Made by a program: the position numbers and the translations under genes. This document shows positions 1-13,100 of a DNA stretch of 64,000 nt, piece by piece; position 1 is the stretch's first letter; each line of letters opens with the position of its first letter. The notes under the pieces are model-generated. The model ran no database searches, was not told the DNA's origin, and saw only the letters and a program-made list of their open reading frames with translations. Location of the stretch: the NCBI GenBank assembly GCA_021613375.1, contig CM038720.1, positions 42,250,114 to 42,314,113 on the forward strand, read 5' to 3'. Source of the DNA: Megaleporinus macrocephalus. Lineage: Eukaryota > Chordata > Actinopteri > Characiformes > Anostomidae.

Positions 1-56
1 CCTGTCTGGAACAAATAGCTATATAGTTATATATAATAATGTTCCCAAGTGACTTA
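1..56 (+). repeat. Truncated end of the 51-bp-array mobile element
   Basis: The first bases (cctgtctggaacaaatagct onward, to gttcccaagtgac) match the terminal segment seen after the 51-bp arrays near 47405 and, in reverse, at 54415-54470. The rest of this copy, probably with its own array, lies beyond the left edge. The flank after position 60 differs from the other copies, which supports an element end here. Confidence 0.6.
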
Positions 57-60
57 AACT

Positions 61-602
61 TTTGCACTTGGAAAGGATCTATTGTTCAACATACTGAGGT
101 CAAAAAGCACAAATTTGACAGACAATCTTTTTAGACCATTTATTTTAAATAAAGGCCCATTACGTGGGCTCAGACCTTAATTATTGCCATTTGTGCTTAA
201 ACGTTAAGCTCTCACAGCAGATTACAATAGAAATCAACTAAATCTGAAAGCTTTTTTCATGGCAAACAAACACAGAGAGACATTCTGTGATGTAGCAGGT
301 TCTAGATTATCTAGAGCTTTATTGATGAGTGCAGAAGTTTAAAGTCTGTTCTAAAAGGTACAGGTAGTCAGTGCAGCTCTTTCAAAACAGGACTGATCTT
401 ATATGGGTGCAGAGGTCAAATTTCTATATTTCTAAAAAAACAATTCTAAATTTTAGTACAGTGGGCTTCCAAGTAGTACCAGTCACATCAATCACTGATC
501 AAGTAATAAGAATCCTTTCAATACTGCAGGAATCACAATTAACAGAATAATGTATTTAGAACAATGTGTGTCGGGTGATGGGTGATCAATACTGAACCTT
601 AC
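61..602. other. Intron of c21orf91; no gene or recognised repeat
   Basis: AT-rich sequence downstream of exon 3. A minus-strand AATAAA lies near 319-324. I saw no open continuation of the EURL frame, so this is treated as intron. Confidence 0.5.
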
Positions 603-665
603 TTTGAATCTGCAGCAGCAGGTGTGAGTTCAGCTGATGGAGCTCCTCCATGTTCATTTTCAGTA
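603..665 (-). CDS. c21orf91: c21orf91 coding exon 3 (coiled-coil start)
   Basis: 63-nt exon bounded on the minus strand by an acceptor (ttttatgcag) and a GTAAGG donor at 602-597. It completes a Leu codon from the previous exon and encodes [20 protein letters not shown], aligning with the human segment around LGEVEQLNAKLLQQIQ. It ends with one base carried to the next exon, which I could not find between 1 and 602. Confidence 0.85.
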
Positions 666-3600
666 CTGCATAAAACACACAGAAGCACAGACACCGAGGT
701 AACAGCCGTTAATAACGCTCCTCTTAAATTCACACAAATACAAGAATAAATTCCTTTTGAAGCAGAAAAGCATGCGGGAAAACGGCATGACTCAAATCTG
801 AGCCTTGAGACGGATTCTTTTCACCATTACTGGATCTGAAAGGCACGCGAGACCTTGGTGATGAGCCTGACTATCTCGTTTATATGAGCACAGCCTTTCT
901 TTACACATGAAAGGAATGAGGAGGAGGAGGAGGAGGAGGAGGAGGAGGAGGAGGAGGACAGAAAATAAGTAAAGCATGGAAGAATAGCAATGTCGCTACA
1001 GGGAATGCGTGTCCTTCACATCACACTGAAGTTCTGTAAGTCTTATTGAGGAGACAGATTGAGAGATATCAAACTACTGATAAGGAGCAAGAAACATCAA
1101 TCACAACTTCTTTGTCTCCTTTGATTGAAACACTCTCTCTTTCTCTGCGTATCTCAGTGTTTAAGGCATTTAGGTAAAGGTTACAGATATAAGACAGGAA
1201 TGAGCCACTCTTTTCTGAGTGATGCACAAGACCAGTACAGTAGCAATACACCTGTATTAGAGCAACCATATATTTCTATAATCAATTAATCTATGGACTA
1301 CTATTATTTAATTACTTACCTAAACAAAACAAGGCACCATCTATTGAAATTCTGTCAGCGCTCTAAGCGGCATTTTTTAGTGGTGCAATGAAATAATTAG
1401 ACTCCAGCGTTTCCTGGAGTGTTTTGCAATCAGTTGGAATGATGTATTTAGAGCATTACACACTCATTTACAAAGAAATCCATGAACTACATAGTTAGTG
1501 ACTCAGCAACATCATCGAACAAACAGTGCAAACCTATACTGGCTGTGTTTGAGACCAAACCAGAGTATACGGTATATTATTCTTCATCAGTAGTATAATT
1601 AGTCCAGTGTATAGGGTAGCATAATAATTAAAATACTGAATATAAAACACTCTTCAGGGACCGTATTTCTTTTTTTCCCCCATCAATATTACTTAAATCC
1701 CACCACTAGGTAGTTGGCCAGCATCAAGCTAGATGTCAGGGAGAACAGGGAGAGCTGCTCAACCCACTTACATAGAGATCAACAGATCTTTCAGACGTCC
1801 GATCACAGACTTGACCAAACTTAACTAATCTCCTGATGATGTCTGTCCTATCTTTTTATTATCGCCCACCTCTGATACGCTACAGTACCCAGTATGTGAT
1901 AAAACCCCATGTACTCTACTGGAAGAGGTTGGGCTGTGTGTCAGCAAGAACTGGGCGATATAATACATATCATGATACAAAGCTTATGAATCAATATGTT
2001 GTGATATACTGCAATACTGTAAACAAGGTGACGTACTGCGCTTTTTAAAAATATTATTTAAGGGAAACAGTCACAGTGCTAGTATAGTTTTGCTCAAGCT
2101 GAACGTTAGTAGTTTGCCCTTATGTTACTTGTTTAAAATTACTGATTAAAAATCAATACTGTATTGATACAGTATTACAGTGTAATGCTCATTAACTAAC
2201 TGTGCTCAATTTTAGCCAAACTGTTAAAAACCCCGCAGAAAAGATCAGATTGGTATTGCTATATTAAGGATTCAATATACGCATCAAAACAGGTAAAGTG
2301 TCACAGTGCCATGTCTAGTACTCACATTCCTCCCGACTATGTCCTGCGTGTTGTCTCGATCTGGCTGCGTCTCTCTGTTCTCCTCCTCCTCCTCCTGGCT
2401 GCTGCAGTGTGTGGTTCTGTTCGCTCCTCCAGAGTGCTTGTCCAGAGCGCTGCAGGAGGCCCAGCTCCTCCACCTCGCCTGCAGACGCCTCCTCTGTCCA
2501 GCGTGGGGCGTAACGGGGCACCTGTGCGTCTGACTGGGCCACCAGCTTTCTGTCCCCCTGCTGGCTGTAGCAGAGAAGCTGGTGTTTGGAGCCCCATCGG
2601 CCTGGCGTGTCCAGGGACCCCGAGTCTCTGTTTTGAGCGTACTGCACGATGCGGCTGATCCGCTGGCTCAGTGCCCGCTTCACCCCCTCATAGGCGCTGC
2701 GAGAAGCCTTGGTGCGGCACAGCTTCTGATTGGCAATGAGGTGGTACTTTTCAAAGCAGTCTCTGTGCCCTCGCAAAGACGTGGAGTGCAGCAAAGTGGG
2801 AGTCGACACACCTGCAAGACAAAAAGAGGACAATATATAAACACGTTTGAACATTTGCACATTTACACTGGGTCACTACTAGTACTACTGAACATACTAC
2901 TGTTTCGGATTATATATTAATTAAATAAGCAGTTTTTTTTACATTACAGACTATATTATTATATTACAAGTCTAGTGAAAAGTAAAATCTTTTAGATGAA
3001 CTTTAGAATGTCTAAGTACTGAGTACTGCACATATACTTTAGTATTTGGTATTTATAATGGCACTAATTATATGGCATGGACTTAACCATCTTGTGCAAA
3101 AGCCTCTGAAAAGCCTCTGAGCAGCAGAAGTTTACCTTTCTATTTTAAAAAATTGGTTGTTTATTTACCACATTTAAATTCCAGATATAGTCGCTGTCCA
3201 AAGAAAAACATGTAGAAAAAGATTGACAAAATGGAGATTAATTGAAATACGACAGCTGCTACTTACACTGTGTGGATATTTCATGAGGAATGGTCCAACA
3301 GAAATGCTCCAAAATATCTATAATAACTCTGGTTCCATTGACTTACATTAAAAGGTAAACCATGTTATGGCCCGCTCCTATAAAGTTGGCATTTTGGATA
3401 TACTTGTTTTTCTTTGGAAAGCATATTCTGACACAACCAGTCAAATGTTTTAGAACTGTTCAAAACGTTTGGCCGGTAATTTATATTCTCTTATATTGTG
3501 ATTTAGCCAAGCGGACAGGGGTGAAGGTCCGCATCATTCCAAACTGCCCCCAACACAACGCCACTGGACAGCTCAATGCACTTTAAAGAGAAAAGGAGAA

Positions 3601-6600
3601 TTCTGTTACCGGACGCTCCACTGACCCATACAATGCCAAGCGAAGGAGGGGAGAGATCAAGTTCGTGGAGAACTGAATCATTGCTGGGGTTCACAATGAC
3701 AGGGCCAGAGCTGAAATGGCTGAACTACTCAAGAGTCTTCAAGCCATGAGAGTTTCAATCTGAATACAACATAAATCATGTAAATGTACAGAGACTATCG
3801 CAGACCTCGCCTTCTTGCTGTTGGAATCTGACAGTGCTGCCTAAATGACAAATCTGGGACAGCAGCTAAATGTCTTTAGTCATCAGCCCATTGTGCTGGA
3901 AACACAGTCTACTTTTTTTTAAAAAAGAGAGACAGAGACGGAGAGAGATTTGAAGCCAAACGGAGAGGCAGATCGGAGTATGCTGATGGCCAGGCAAAAG
4001 CAGCTTAGCTGTCAAAGGATTAGCCTGTCGAGCAGGGAAAAGCCTGGCGTTCCGTCCACATCCACCCCCCAACCCCTAAAACACAGGTCAAATGCTGTCC
4101 AGAGTCCAATACCTATTGTACGATGATAAACACACTGTCTGTTCCAATTTATATTAACAAAACTCTGTCGTTATATGTTGTACCTTAAAACTTTTAAAGC
4201 AGAACATTTAAAAAAAGTCACTGGATAATTTCTTACTAATTTAAAAAAAATGCTAGACTACAATTTTTATTTATTAAATAAAAAAACAACTACTTTTGAC
4301 CTCCCGTGTGAGATCAGGGACACTTGTTAAAACACAATTAACGGCATCAAAGATTTTGTCAGACTCTAACATTAACATTACCACTGCAACAGCTAACATC
4401 ACAGCAAGTGACCATTTCTTTCTATGGGTTCTTGTTTCTCTACAGCTGTCCACGAATACTGGGTTTTAAAACGCTTTTACTGTCGTAGCTGAGAGAGTCT
4501 GAATCGTATAATAAAGACTGTAAAAAGATGTTCAGTGTTGAGCAGAGAGAAACAACAGGCAGACGCCACAAGTTCATTCTTTAGCTTGAGTGACTCATAA
4601 AGAAAACACAATAGCATCACTTTCCATAGCCAAACAAGCATCTCCCAAACAGTTATTTTACAGGAGAGAACAAAAACATTATTTACTTTTAAAGTAAGTT
4701 CATCATTAAGCTTTCATAGGATATAAATAACAGAACTGTCCTTCTGAAGACAATGATAATAAAAAACCAAAAAAAAAAACAAAACAAAAATAAAAAAGAA
4801 CAGGAACGCTGTTAATGATCTACAGCAAACCAGCAGAGCCTGTGGTGGTTTATGAAGACAAGTTAATATCAATATCAATCTGGCTGACCATACTGTAAGA
4901 AAAATTAAGGTCCAATGTCATATATATATATTTAACTTATCTTTCTCTCCTCCTCCTGTCTTTCTTATTTCTTTCTTGGTGGGCACTCAAGGATAGGAAG
5001 ACTGGGTTGGGCTTTATCACACATCCTGTATCAGTCATTTCAAATTAGTTTGCAATTGCAATTTAATGACATTTCATAATGTTCTGCAATAACTTTGCGT
5101 CGGCAGGCAGCAACTAAATTAATGTAGTGGAAACACTGGCTTCGTGTGGATAACGAGAATATAGTTAAAGTCAGAAGACGTAAACAAATAATCACACTGT
5201 TAGCTCTCCAGCAACATTTACAACATTTTAAAAGTGCTATAAGATAAAATAAATCACCACAGCTATTTAGCACAACAGTTAACTTTAACCACCTAAAATA
5301 TTTAGGTACAACTACTTATTTACTACTTCCATCATTAGTTAATTGTGTCAAATATAATGTAGATATAGAGATCAGGACAGAACAAAACAGGGCCAACACA
5401 ATACCTTCATTTCTGAAACGCTGAGAGGTTTATTTATAGACTGATGACAGCTTAAATAAATGGAAGTGAAAGGAGAGCTTCTCTCAGATAGTCCTCATTT
5501 GCCCAGGCAGCTTCCTTTCTGGTGGCTTATGTTGAAAGGCAAAAGCTGGGGGCCAGATTTGAGTCCATAGGCCGAGACTTATCTGAGCCACGCTGGTGCA
5601 TTTTAGATCAAGAAGTGAGATGCCATCCCTGTCCCTCTTGGCCACACAGTTTTAATACTAAATAATATCAGTGAATAATAACAGTGAATAATATCAAGAA
5701 CCGACACTTGACACATTTTCTCCAATAAGGTAAATTTTGTGTTTAAATAAAACTACATGACAAAACCACCAAAACAGCCACTATCAGAACAGCTCTGGTC
5801 ACATTATGACTACACTGGTAGTGACACATTTGAATATTAAATCATTTGTTTTAAAGGGGACATATACTTGTCCACCTTCTCCCTGATTTTTAGGGTGTTA
5901 TGTATCTATGGGCGTTTATAACTTTTGCTTACATACACAAAGTAAATGCCAGAGGAAAAACCCTCTCAGACCGAAGCCACCCGTTCAGATGGAGTTATAC
6001 TTGGCCATTTACAAACTTATGATTTGGTCCTAGATTGAAACTAGATTTTGCCTTTTATGAGGCTCTCATGAATATTTTGATGAGCTCTGCTGTGGTTGCT
6101 TTACAAGCAACAGACGCAGGCAGGAAAACAAAATGAACCTCAATATCAACACATAGATTAAAGTTGTTACTCTGTGTGAAACTTTTAGTTTAAGATGATC
6201 TGCTTCATCCAGCACACAGTGATACACTCACACAGTATGGCTGCTACTATTACTTTTGGGGTTGTGATAGTGGTTAAAAGTGGAATTGCATCTCTTTTAT
6301 CCTATCTTAACTGTACAAAGCAAATTTTCCGTTACACCTTAAATGGTGCCAGAGTTGCATTTAAGGTGGAACGAAACATTTGAACATTGAAAAAAGCGTC
6401 AACATCACCGTCACAGCCTGGAAGGTAACAGCACGCTTGTACATAGTCGGCGCCCATGTAAACTGTAGATTATAAAGTGAAACTTTGATTGAAAAAAACA
6501 TTTGATTAAAAGGAAGTAAATTTTTGCCTAGATAAAGACAAACATAATCAATGTTTGTTGACAGATAATCAGAAACGCCATTAAAAGAGACAATATTGTC

Positions 6601-7068
6601 TTCACTGCTTGGAAAGGGAGATTTCTGCATGTATAACTGGCAATTGTTCTTGATTGGTTGTTGTTTCTCCTGGGCTGTAACTCCAGCTGATATATGTACA
6701 TTTCGGGGATGCGTGAATTCAGGGGTCTGTTATGTAACAGTCTTGGATGCGCGCGCGTGTGTGGGGTGGACTGTGTTTAAGGTTCATGGTATGGCCTCTT
6801 CTAGGTTCAACGGTCATTCAAAGCAAAAGGAATTTAGTTTGACGCGCAAGTCAGAAATGTTCATATACATGTTAGTAAACATGCACTGCCTTTTATGAAA
6901 ATGTGTGTGCACATGTCTGTCTGTTGACTGCAAGATGTAAGAACTTGTTCAGATTTGTGTAAGAGGTCCAAATAAACATAACATCTGAAAGAATATACAA
7001 AACACATTAAAATAAAAACCCCTTATTTCTAGCATATTTCAAACAATTCTTTTAAGCAGAAAAGCTTT

Positions 7069-7110
<42 letters not shown>

Positions 7111-10100
7111 AGAAAACCACAACATGAAAAAAATATTACATTTTAAATAACAAGCCTCTTGACTTTGAAGCACTCTTGGGCTTGATCTGCAACTGAAAAG
7201 AGGAAGTTCAAGAGTGAGCGCAATTGAGCAACCCAAGATTCAGCCAAGTGTGTGATAAAAGGCAGAAGCTTCCTTTTTATACTGACCTAGGACCTGTTTC
7301 TCCGGTCCAACTGTTAATAGAGATCTCAGATCAGCATGAGGTCAAAAACTAACATCACACTACTAAAAAACTGAAACCGTGAGACCTACAGCACTTCCTG
7401 TTTTCACTGTAGAGATAAAACCAACACCTGAGACAAAACTGACTTTCTTCTCAAGTAGGACATGAAAGTGGCGGAAACCCCCACCCCCAGAAAAACAACC
7501 CGAGAAGTAAGATTGTTTAGACAGAAGCAAGTTCCTATTGAACACAAGCCTGAAGATATTTTTGTACCCAAAATTTACAATACAAAGGAATACCTAAGCA
7601 GGCTTTGTTTTTTTTAAATAATATGTTTATTGCTCACCAATACTCGGCATTTATGAAAATAGCTCCTATGTCAGGCCTACAAAGTCTTAGGGTGTACACA
7701 CAGTAGGTAATCCGTACTGTGTCTGAGCACGTTTGACCCCCAAAGTCCAGTTAGCTTGACCAGTGTGGTCAAAGGCGCAACTCAGTAGGACTTATATCTA
7801 GTGTGATCACTAATAGAGCCCGAGCTCAGAACAAGACCCTGGAGTTGCTGCATCTGTCCCATTAAACAAACCCCAGCACCATAGGGTCACTCTGGTCCAC
7901 TGTGTGAGAAAGTAACTGCTGCACCATTTAAGGTGGAACGGTAGAATTCCAACAAGAAGCTGGAGGACAGGAAGCATAACTTTAGCCTCATGTGAGATCA
8001 GCGGAATATCAGAGCTGTGGATAGTTCAGAAGTTGTGTGTGTGAAGAAGCCGAGCAATGACACTCCGAGTGTTATCAGCCGAGTGAAGAGCAGAGCTCCG
8101 TTAGTGAACAGATTTATAGGAGCTCCTCCTTTATTGCAGTATCTCTGTGTACTGATATGATACAGCTCTCATATACACACCTGCTCTGCAGATCTTCCTT
8201 TTGATTCAGTCAGTGTGCCTAAAGCTCCATCCACACTTCGAACACCAAGTGTAGGTGTATGACCACACGCAGTGAATGTATAGGACATGGGGTCAGCGCA
8301 TTGTGTAGGAATTTTAATTGCATGTTTGGCGTGCACACCCTCGCACCACTTACAACTCACAAGTACACATACCTAGATTACGAATATAACGAAGTGATGA
8401 TGAAAGCCGCTAAGGCTGGAACATTAAGTGGGGAAGGGGGTGATAATTGTGCTCGGGCACAGTACAAGGTATCTGGGTCTAGTGTGGGTATGTTCAGAAA
8501 TGCTATAAGGTAGAATACTAAATTCAGGAAAAATATCAGCTCTGCTGTTACTAGACCTCAGTGCTGCATCAGACACTGTAGACCACAGAATACTGCTGGA
8601 CAGGTTGGAAAATTCACAAAGACTCACTGGGTCAATGTCTGGAACACATAAATAATTGGATGTGCCAAAATTTCCTACAATTATATAAGGACAAATCAGA
8701 AATTACTGTGTTTGAGGACAAAGAGAAGAGGATTTAGTGAACATCTTTATTCTTAGGCTCTAAAATCAAATCCAAAATCTTGGTTATAACAGACTATGTT
8801 TCCTTTACAATCAACACAAGTCTTCCATCTTAAAAATATAGCCAGAATTGAGAATTTGGTGTTGCAACAAGACCTGGAGAAGTGCACCCATGCTCTTACC
8901 AGCTGGGCGGACTATTGTGAATATCTCTTAACTGGAATTCCCAAAAAAAGACCATTAAAACAGTTTCAGTTCATTCAGAAGTTTCAATTAAGACTATTAG
9001 AACAGACCACATCGAGCCAGCTTCCAGTTAGTTACAGAATATAATTTAAAAAGCTGCTGTTGGTCTGTAGACCAATACCAATAAACCGAGAAGATATCTT
9101 CGAGCAAAGCACTTAGGTCAGCTAGCCAAACCCAGAGTTCAAACTATGCATGCTAAAGCAGCTTTTAGCTGTTATGCTACATATAACTGGAACAAAAGTT
9201 TTTAACCTGGATTAACTCTATTCTCACTGCACTTCACCCTTAAGAAGCTAATTTTGTGTTGTACCATATTCTTACTGCATGTCAACTTTTATAGGCTATT
9301 TTCAAACGCTCAAATAGGCACACTATTTTATTTTTATGTTTAAGTGTATTTATATTGTTTGAATCATGTTTTACTTATGTTTTTTTCTATTCTTGTACAT
9401 GTTTTAAACTTGAATTATCTTTGTATGCTCTTTGAATTGTGTGCAACCTGAATAAATAGACCCTATATAAATAAACATGTCATGCCTTGCATGGGCATAA
9501 AGGGTTTTTGAATGAAAAGTGAAATACTACAGTCAGAAATAAACCCTTCAATAGTAAGATTAACTCATTCACTGCTTGCTGATGAATAACAGCTTCCTCA
9601 CTTTCACAGCACCATGAGGCTCAACAACAGGAAGAAACAAACATTCCAGACAAAGCAGATCGGATTCAAGACATGAAGGAGCCACTATACCAACACACAT
9701 GCATGAATGGACAAGAGCCTTAAGACAAAAGGACTTAAAAGCAAACAAGTAGGCCTGTTGCAATTCCTGATCACATTCATTAAAGCTGACCGCAATAACT
9801 TTCCACAGTTGGAGGCAGTGAAACACACACACAAACACAAAATAGAGGGCAGTGAAGCAACGAATGGTGTTTGTTTATTTGAGTTTTGTTGGTCAGCTGG
9901 GCACTACAAAAACAAGTTAAGAACACTAATGAGCCAAACTGGCCGCTTTTATTTGCATTCAATTTAAATGCCTAAATAAAACATTAAATTATTTTTATTA
10001 CCACTATTTATATGGCAGAGGCGTCCACTCTTATCCACAAAAGGTCCGGTATAACTTTCCTTTCAATCAAGCAAGAGCAATCTGATTTCATTAGTTTAAC

Positions 10101-13100
10101 AAGACTCATGCCCATTGCGAATAAAACTGGACACATCTGGCCACAAAGTAATAAAACTCTCCCAAATAAGTAGATGTACTGTCAATTTGATTTAATCCAT
10201 AAAAGCGACACTGCAGTGTTAAAACTAGACTATCTTAAGAATGAGAAATTGAAAAAATTGTGGGTGCAGGAATGGCCTCAGCATTCACAGTGTCTTATTT
10301 TTTCCCCCAGAGTGCTCATTTTTCTATAACGTGTGTAAACCTGCATTCAAAGCATGCGTCAGCATAATGCCAGGAAATCAGGTTTCAATTTCTGAGCAAG
10401 TATGTACCTGCAGTACAAAAATGAACTGGGTTAAAAGGATCAACGAACAACCCCAAATGAGAAAAACAGAAGGACGAATCCTTTGGAAACAAAGATGGGC
10501 AGAGGATCACCACCTCCCCAACAAATGCCTGAGGAAATTATTGAAATTTTAAAAGCCATGTTTCTTACTGAAAAAAGGAAGGAAGCCAGTTAAAATGAAA
10601 TTAAAATTAATTAAAAGATTCAAGGTATCTGGAGAAATTTCAGTGTATAAAGGGCACACCTAAGCTGAATAACTGAACTCTCCAATCCCTCAGACAGCAC
10701 TGCATTAAAAACCATCATTCATCTGCAGGCAATAAAACCACATGGACTCCGGATGACTTCAGCAGACCTTTGTCGTCAGGCACAACAATATGTGATTACA
10801 TCCACAAACACCAGTTAAAACTACGCTGGCCAGAGAAAAAGTTTTATGTTAACAGTGTCCAGAAGTGCTGTTGATTTGGGATGGATCATCATACAGTGGA
10901 AACATGTATTGTGGTCAGAAAAAAGCATTCCAGATCTTCCTCTTTTTTGTGGAGGATGCCATGAGCTCTGGACCAAACATAAAACAAGACTTTTACCAGC
11001 AACAAGTTTAAAATCCAGGATCTGTCATAGTACAGAATTGTATCAGTGGCCTTGGCACAACTAACATACACTTCTGTGACGCAGCATTAATGTTGTAATG
11101 TACACAGAGATTTTAGAGCAACATATACTGCATTTAAGATGCAGAGCACACCGCATCATCAGGGACCCCCTCCCCCCACCCCAGCCACACACTGCTTAAC
11201 CTACTTCCATTCAGGAGGAGATACAGGATCATCCGGACCAGAACCAGTTAACAGTGGTGCTAACACTGCCACTCATACAGCACTAACCTGACTGCTGTCT
11301 ATACTCATAACAGAATTAACATTTCACAACCTAATAATTTTATAACTATATACTCATTTCATAATATATATAGTAAATTATGTATATACTGTTAATATTG
11401 TCGAAATTCTGTCATATTTATGCCTGCTCATTGTACATTTGCACACTCCTGTTTTGCACAATTGCTGCAATTTGCAGTTCTGGTAAATGCTAACTCCCTC
11501 CATCCATCCATCTCTGTGCACAGTTCAACAGGACATTGCAAAACCACATTACAAAGGCACTGCTTGCAAAAGAAGAAAGTGGAAGTATGGGAGGGCATCC
11601 ATATAGAAGGAACCTGGCAGTTGAGATAATAACCAATAGTAGCCCCCTAGCCAGACCTGTGTGTCCACCAGCCTTGTCTGCAGTGATCCTAGACCAGCGA
11701 TCCTACTCTTAAAAACTTTATCAATTACATAAAAGTTTCTAAGTGGCTTTTTGTATCTTTTTGTGTACACCTACCAGACAAAAGTAATAGGAAGAATTAA
11801 AAGATAACACACGTAAGAATATCTGTAACACAAGCTTATTAAACATTCTTTCCAAAGTGTAAGTATGGGAATACGTAGTTATGTCTGATGAACACATACG
11901 TCATTTGTGGTGAAAGAGGCTCAAGCACGTGTTAAAGGATGTTCATAAACCACGGGTCAAGCCCCAGACCCTGACATCACCACTAGCATGTGCTTACAGT
12001 CAACAGACAAACAGTGTTAGCAGATCCAGCAGACAGCACGCACCGTGACTCTGACGCAGCAGAGGCGTAACTCCAGGACAAGCAAGCATTTATTACGTTT
12101 CACTCAAGTACGGAATCAGACGAATAAATGAAACTACAAATGTCAAATAGCTTGGAAAATACTCTGGGTCCATTGACTTACATTAATAGTGAAGAAGGTT
12201 TTCGGCCTCCTGTGAAGTTGTCATTTAAGAGATGCATGTTTTTTTCTTTTTGACAGTAACTATATATAATGTCTCCAAAATAATTCTACATCATGTTGAT
12301 TAAAAGGAAGGCAGAACGGCAAGCTGAGATGGACAAGCGAGGATGGTGTAATCCTCATTTTAATTAGAAAAGCACTACACAGATTAAGCCTTGAGGCCAG
12401 AGGCGAAGGGGGTGAAAGGCCACCGTCATGGAAACAGTAATCTTATCATATGGAGTTCAGCTTATGCTGCTTGCCTTTTCATGCCTTCTGCCTTAAATCA
12501 AAGAAGCTGAGTGATTTTTCTACTACGGTACAGATTTGCTCTAAAGTAGCTTTGGAAACTTTCCATACTAATGATTTGCTCTGGTACTGACGAAAGAGGT
12601 TATTTCAGCTGCTCAGGAATGAACAAGTCTCGTGAGCTTTCGTTACACACAGTCAGAAATGAGTTAGGATGTGTACTAGTACTTGATTACTTAGTTAACA
12701 GCTCAAGGTGGCGGTAGCCAAATACTGAAAAGATTATATAAATGAGTATTTGTTAAGACAGAAAATATGCAAGTTAATCTTGCAGCAGCTTTGCTCGCAT
12801 TTGCAACCATATATGTTGTTTTACTTTGCTGTGAGCATGCTGGCAGAGATAGATAGATTAGATAGGGCTGAGATAGGTTAACGTCTAGCTGAAGTCAGCT
12901 AAATCAAGAAACAAAAGCAGGTTTTCCATCTACAGACAATCCTGGATGGAAAAGCCTGAGAATATGTCTAACACTGTAAAATGAAAAAGGTTATTCAAAT
13001 AAATCAAAAGTTCCACCTGACCACAAATTGTACTGCTGTTATTGTTATATACTGCACACACTCAAACAGTTGCAATTCTCTTTAGTGGAGGCGGATGGCC

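Noticed and set aside
300..420. Possible last coding exon of c21orf91 on the minus strand (ttttgaaagagctgcactgac, AATAAA nearby)
   Set aside because: The phase required by exon 3 meets TGA after three codons and the resemblance to the human C-terminus is too short.
2306..2920. Plus-strand ORFs of 75-115 codons
   Set aside because: They are antisense to c21orf91 coding exon 2, whose frame and splice sites are well supported.
3480..3780. Coding-like GC-richer stretch in c21orf91 intron 2
   Set aside because: No sustained frame, family resemblance or splice sites.
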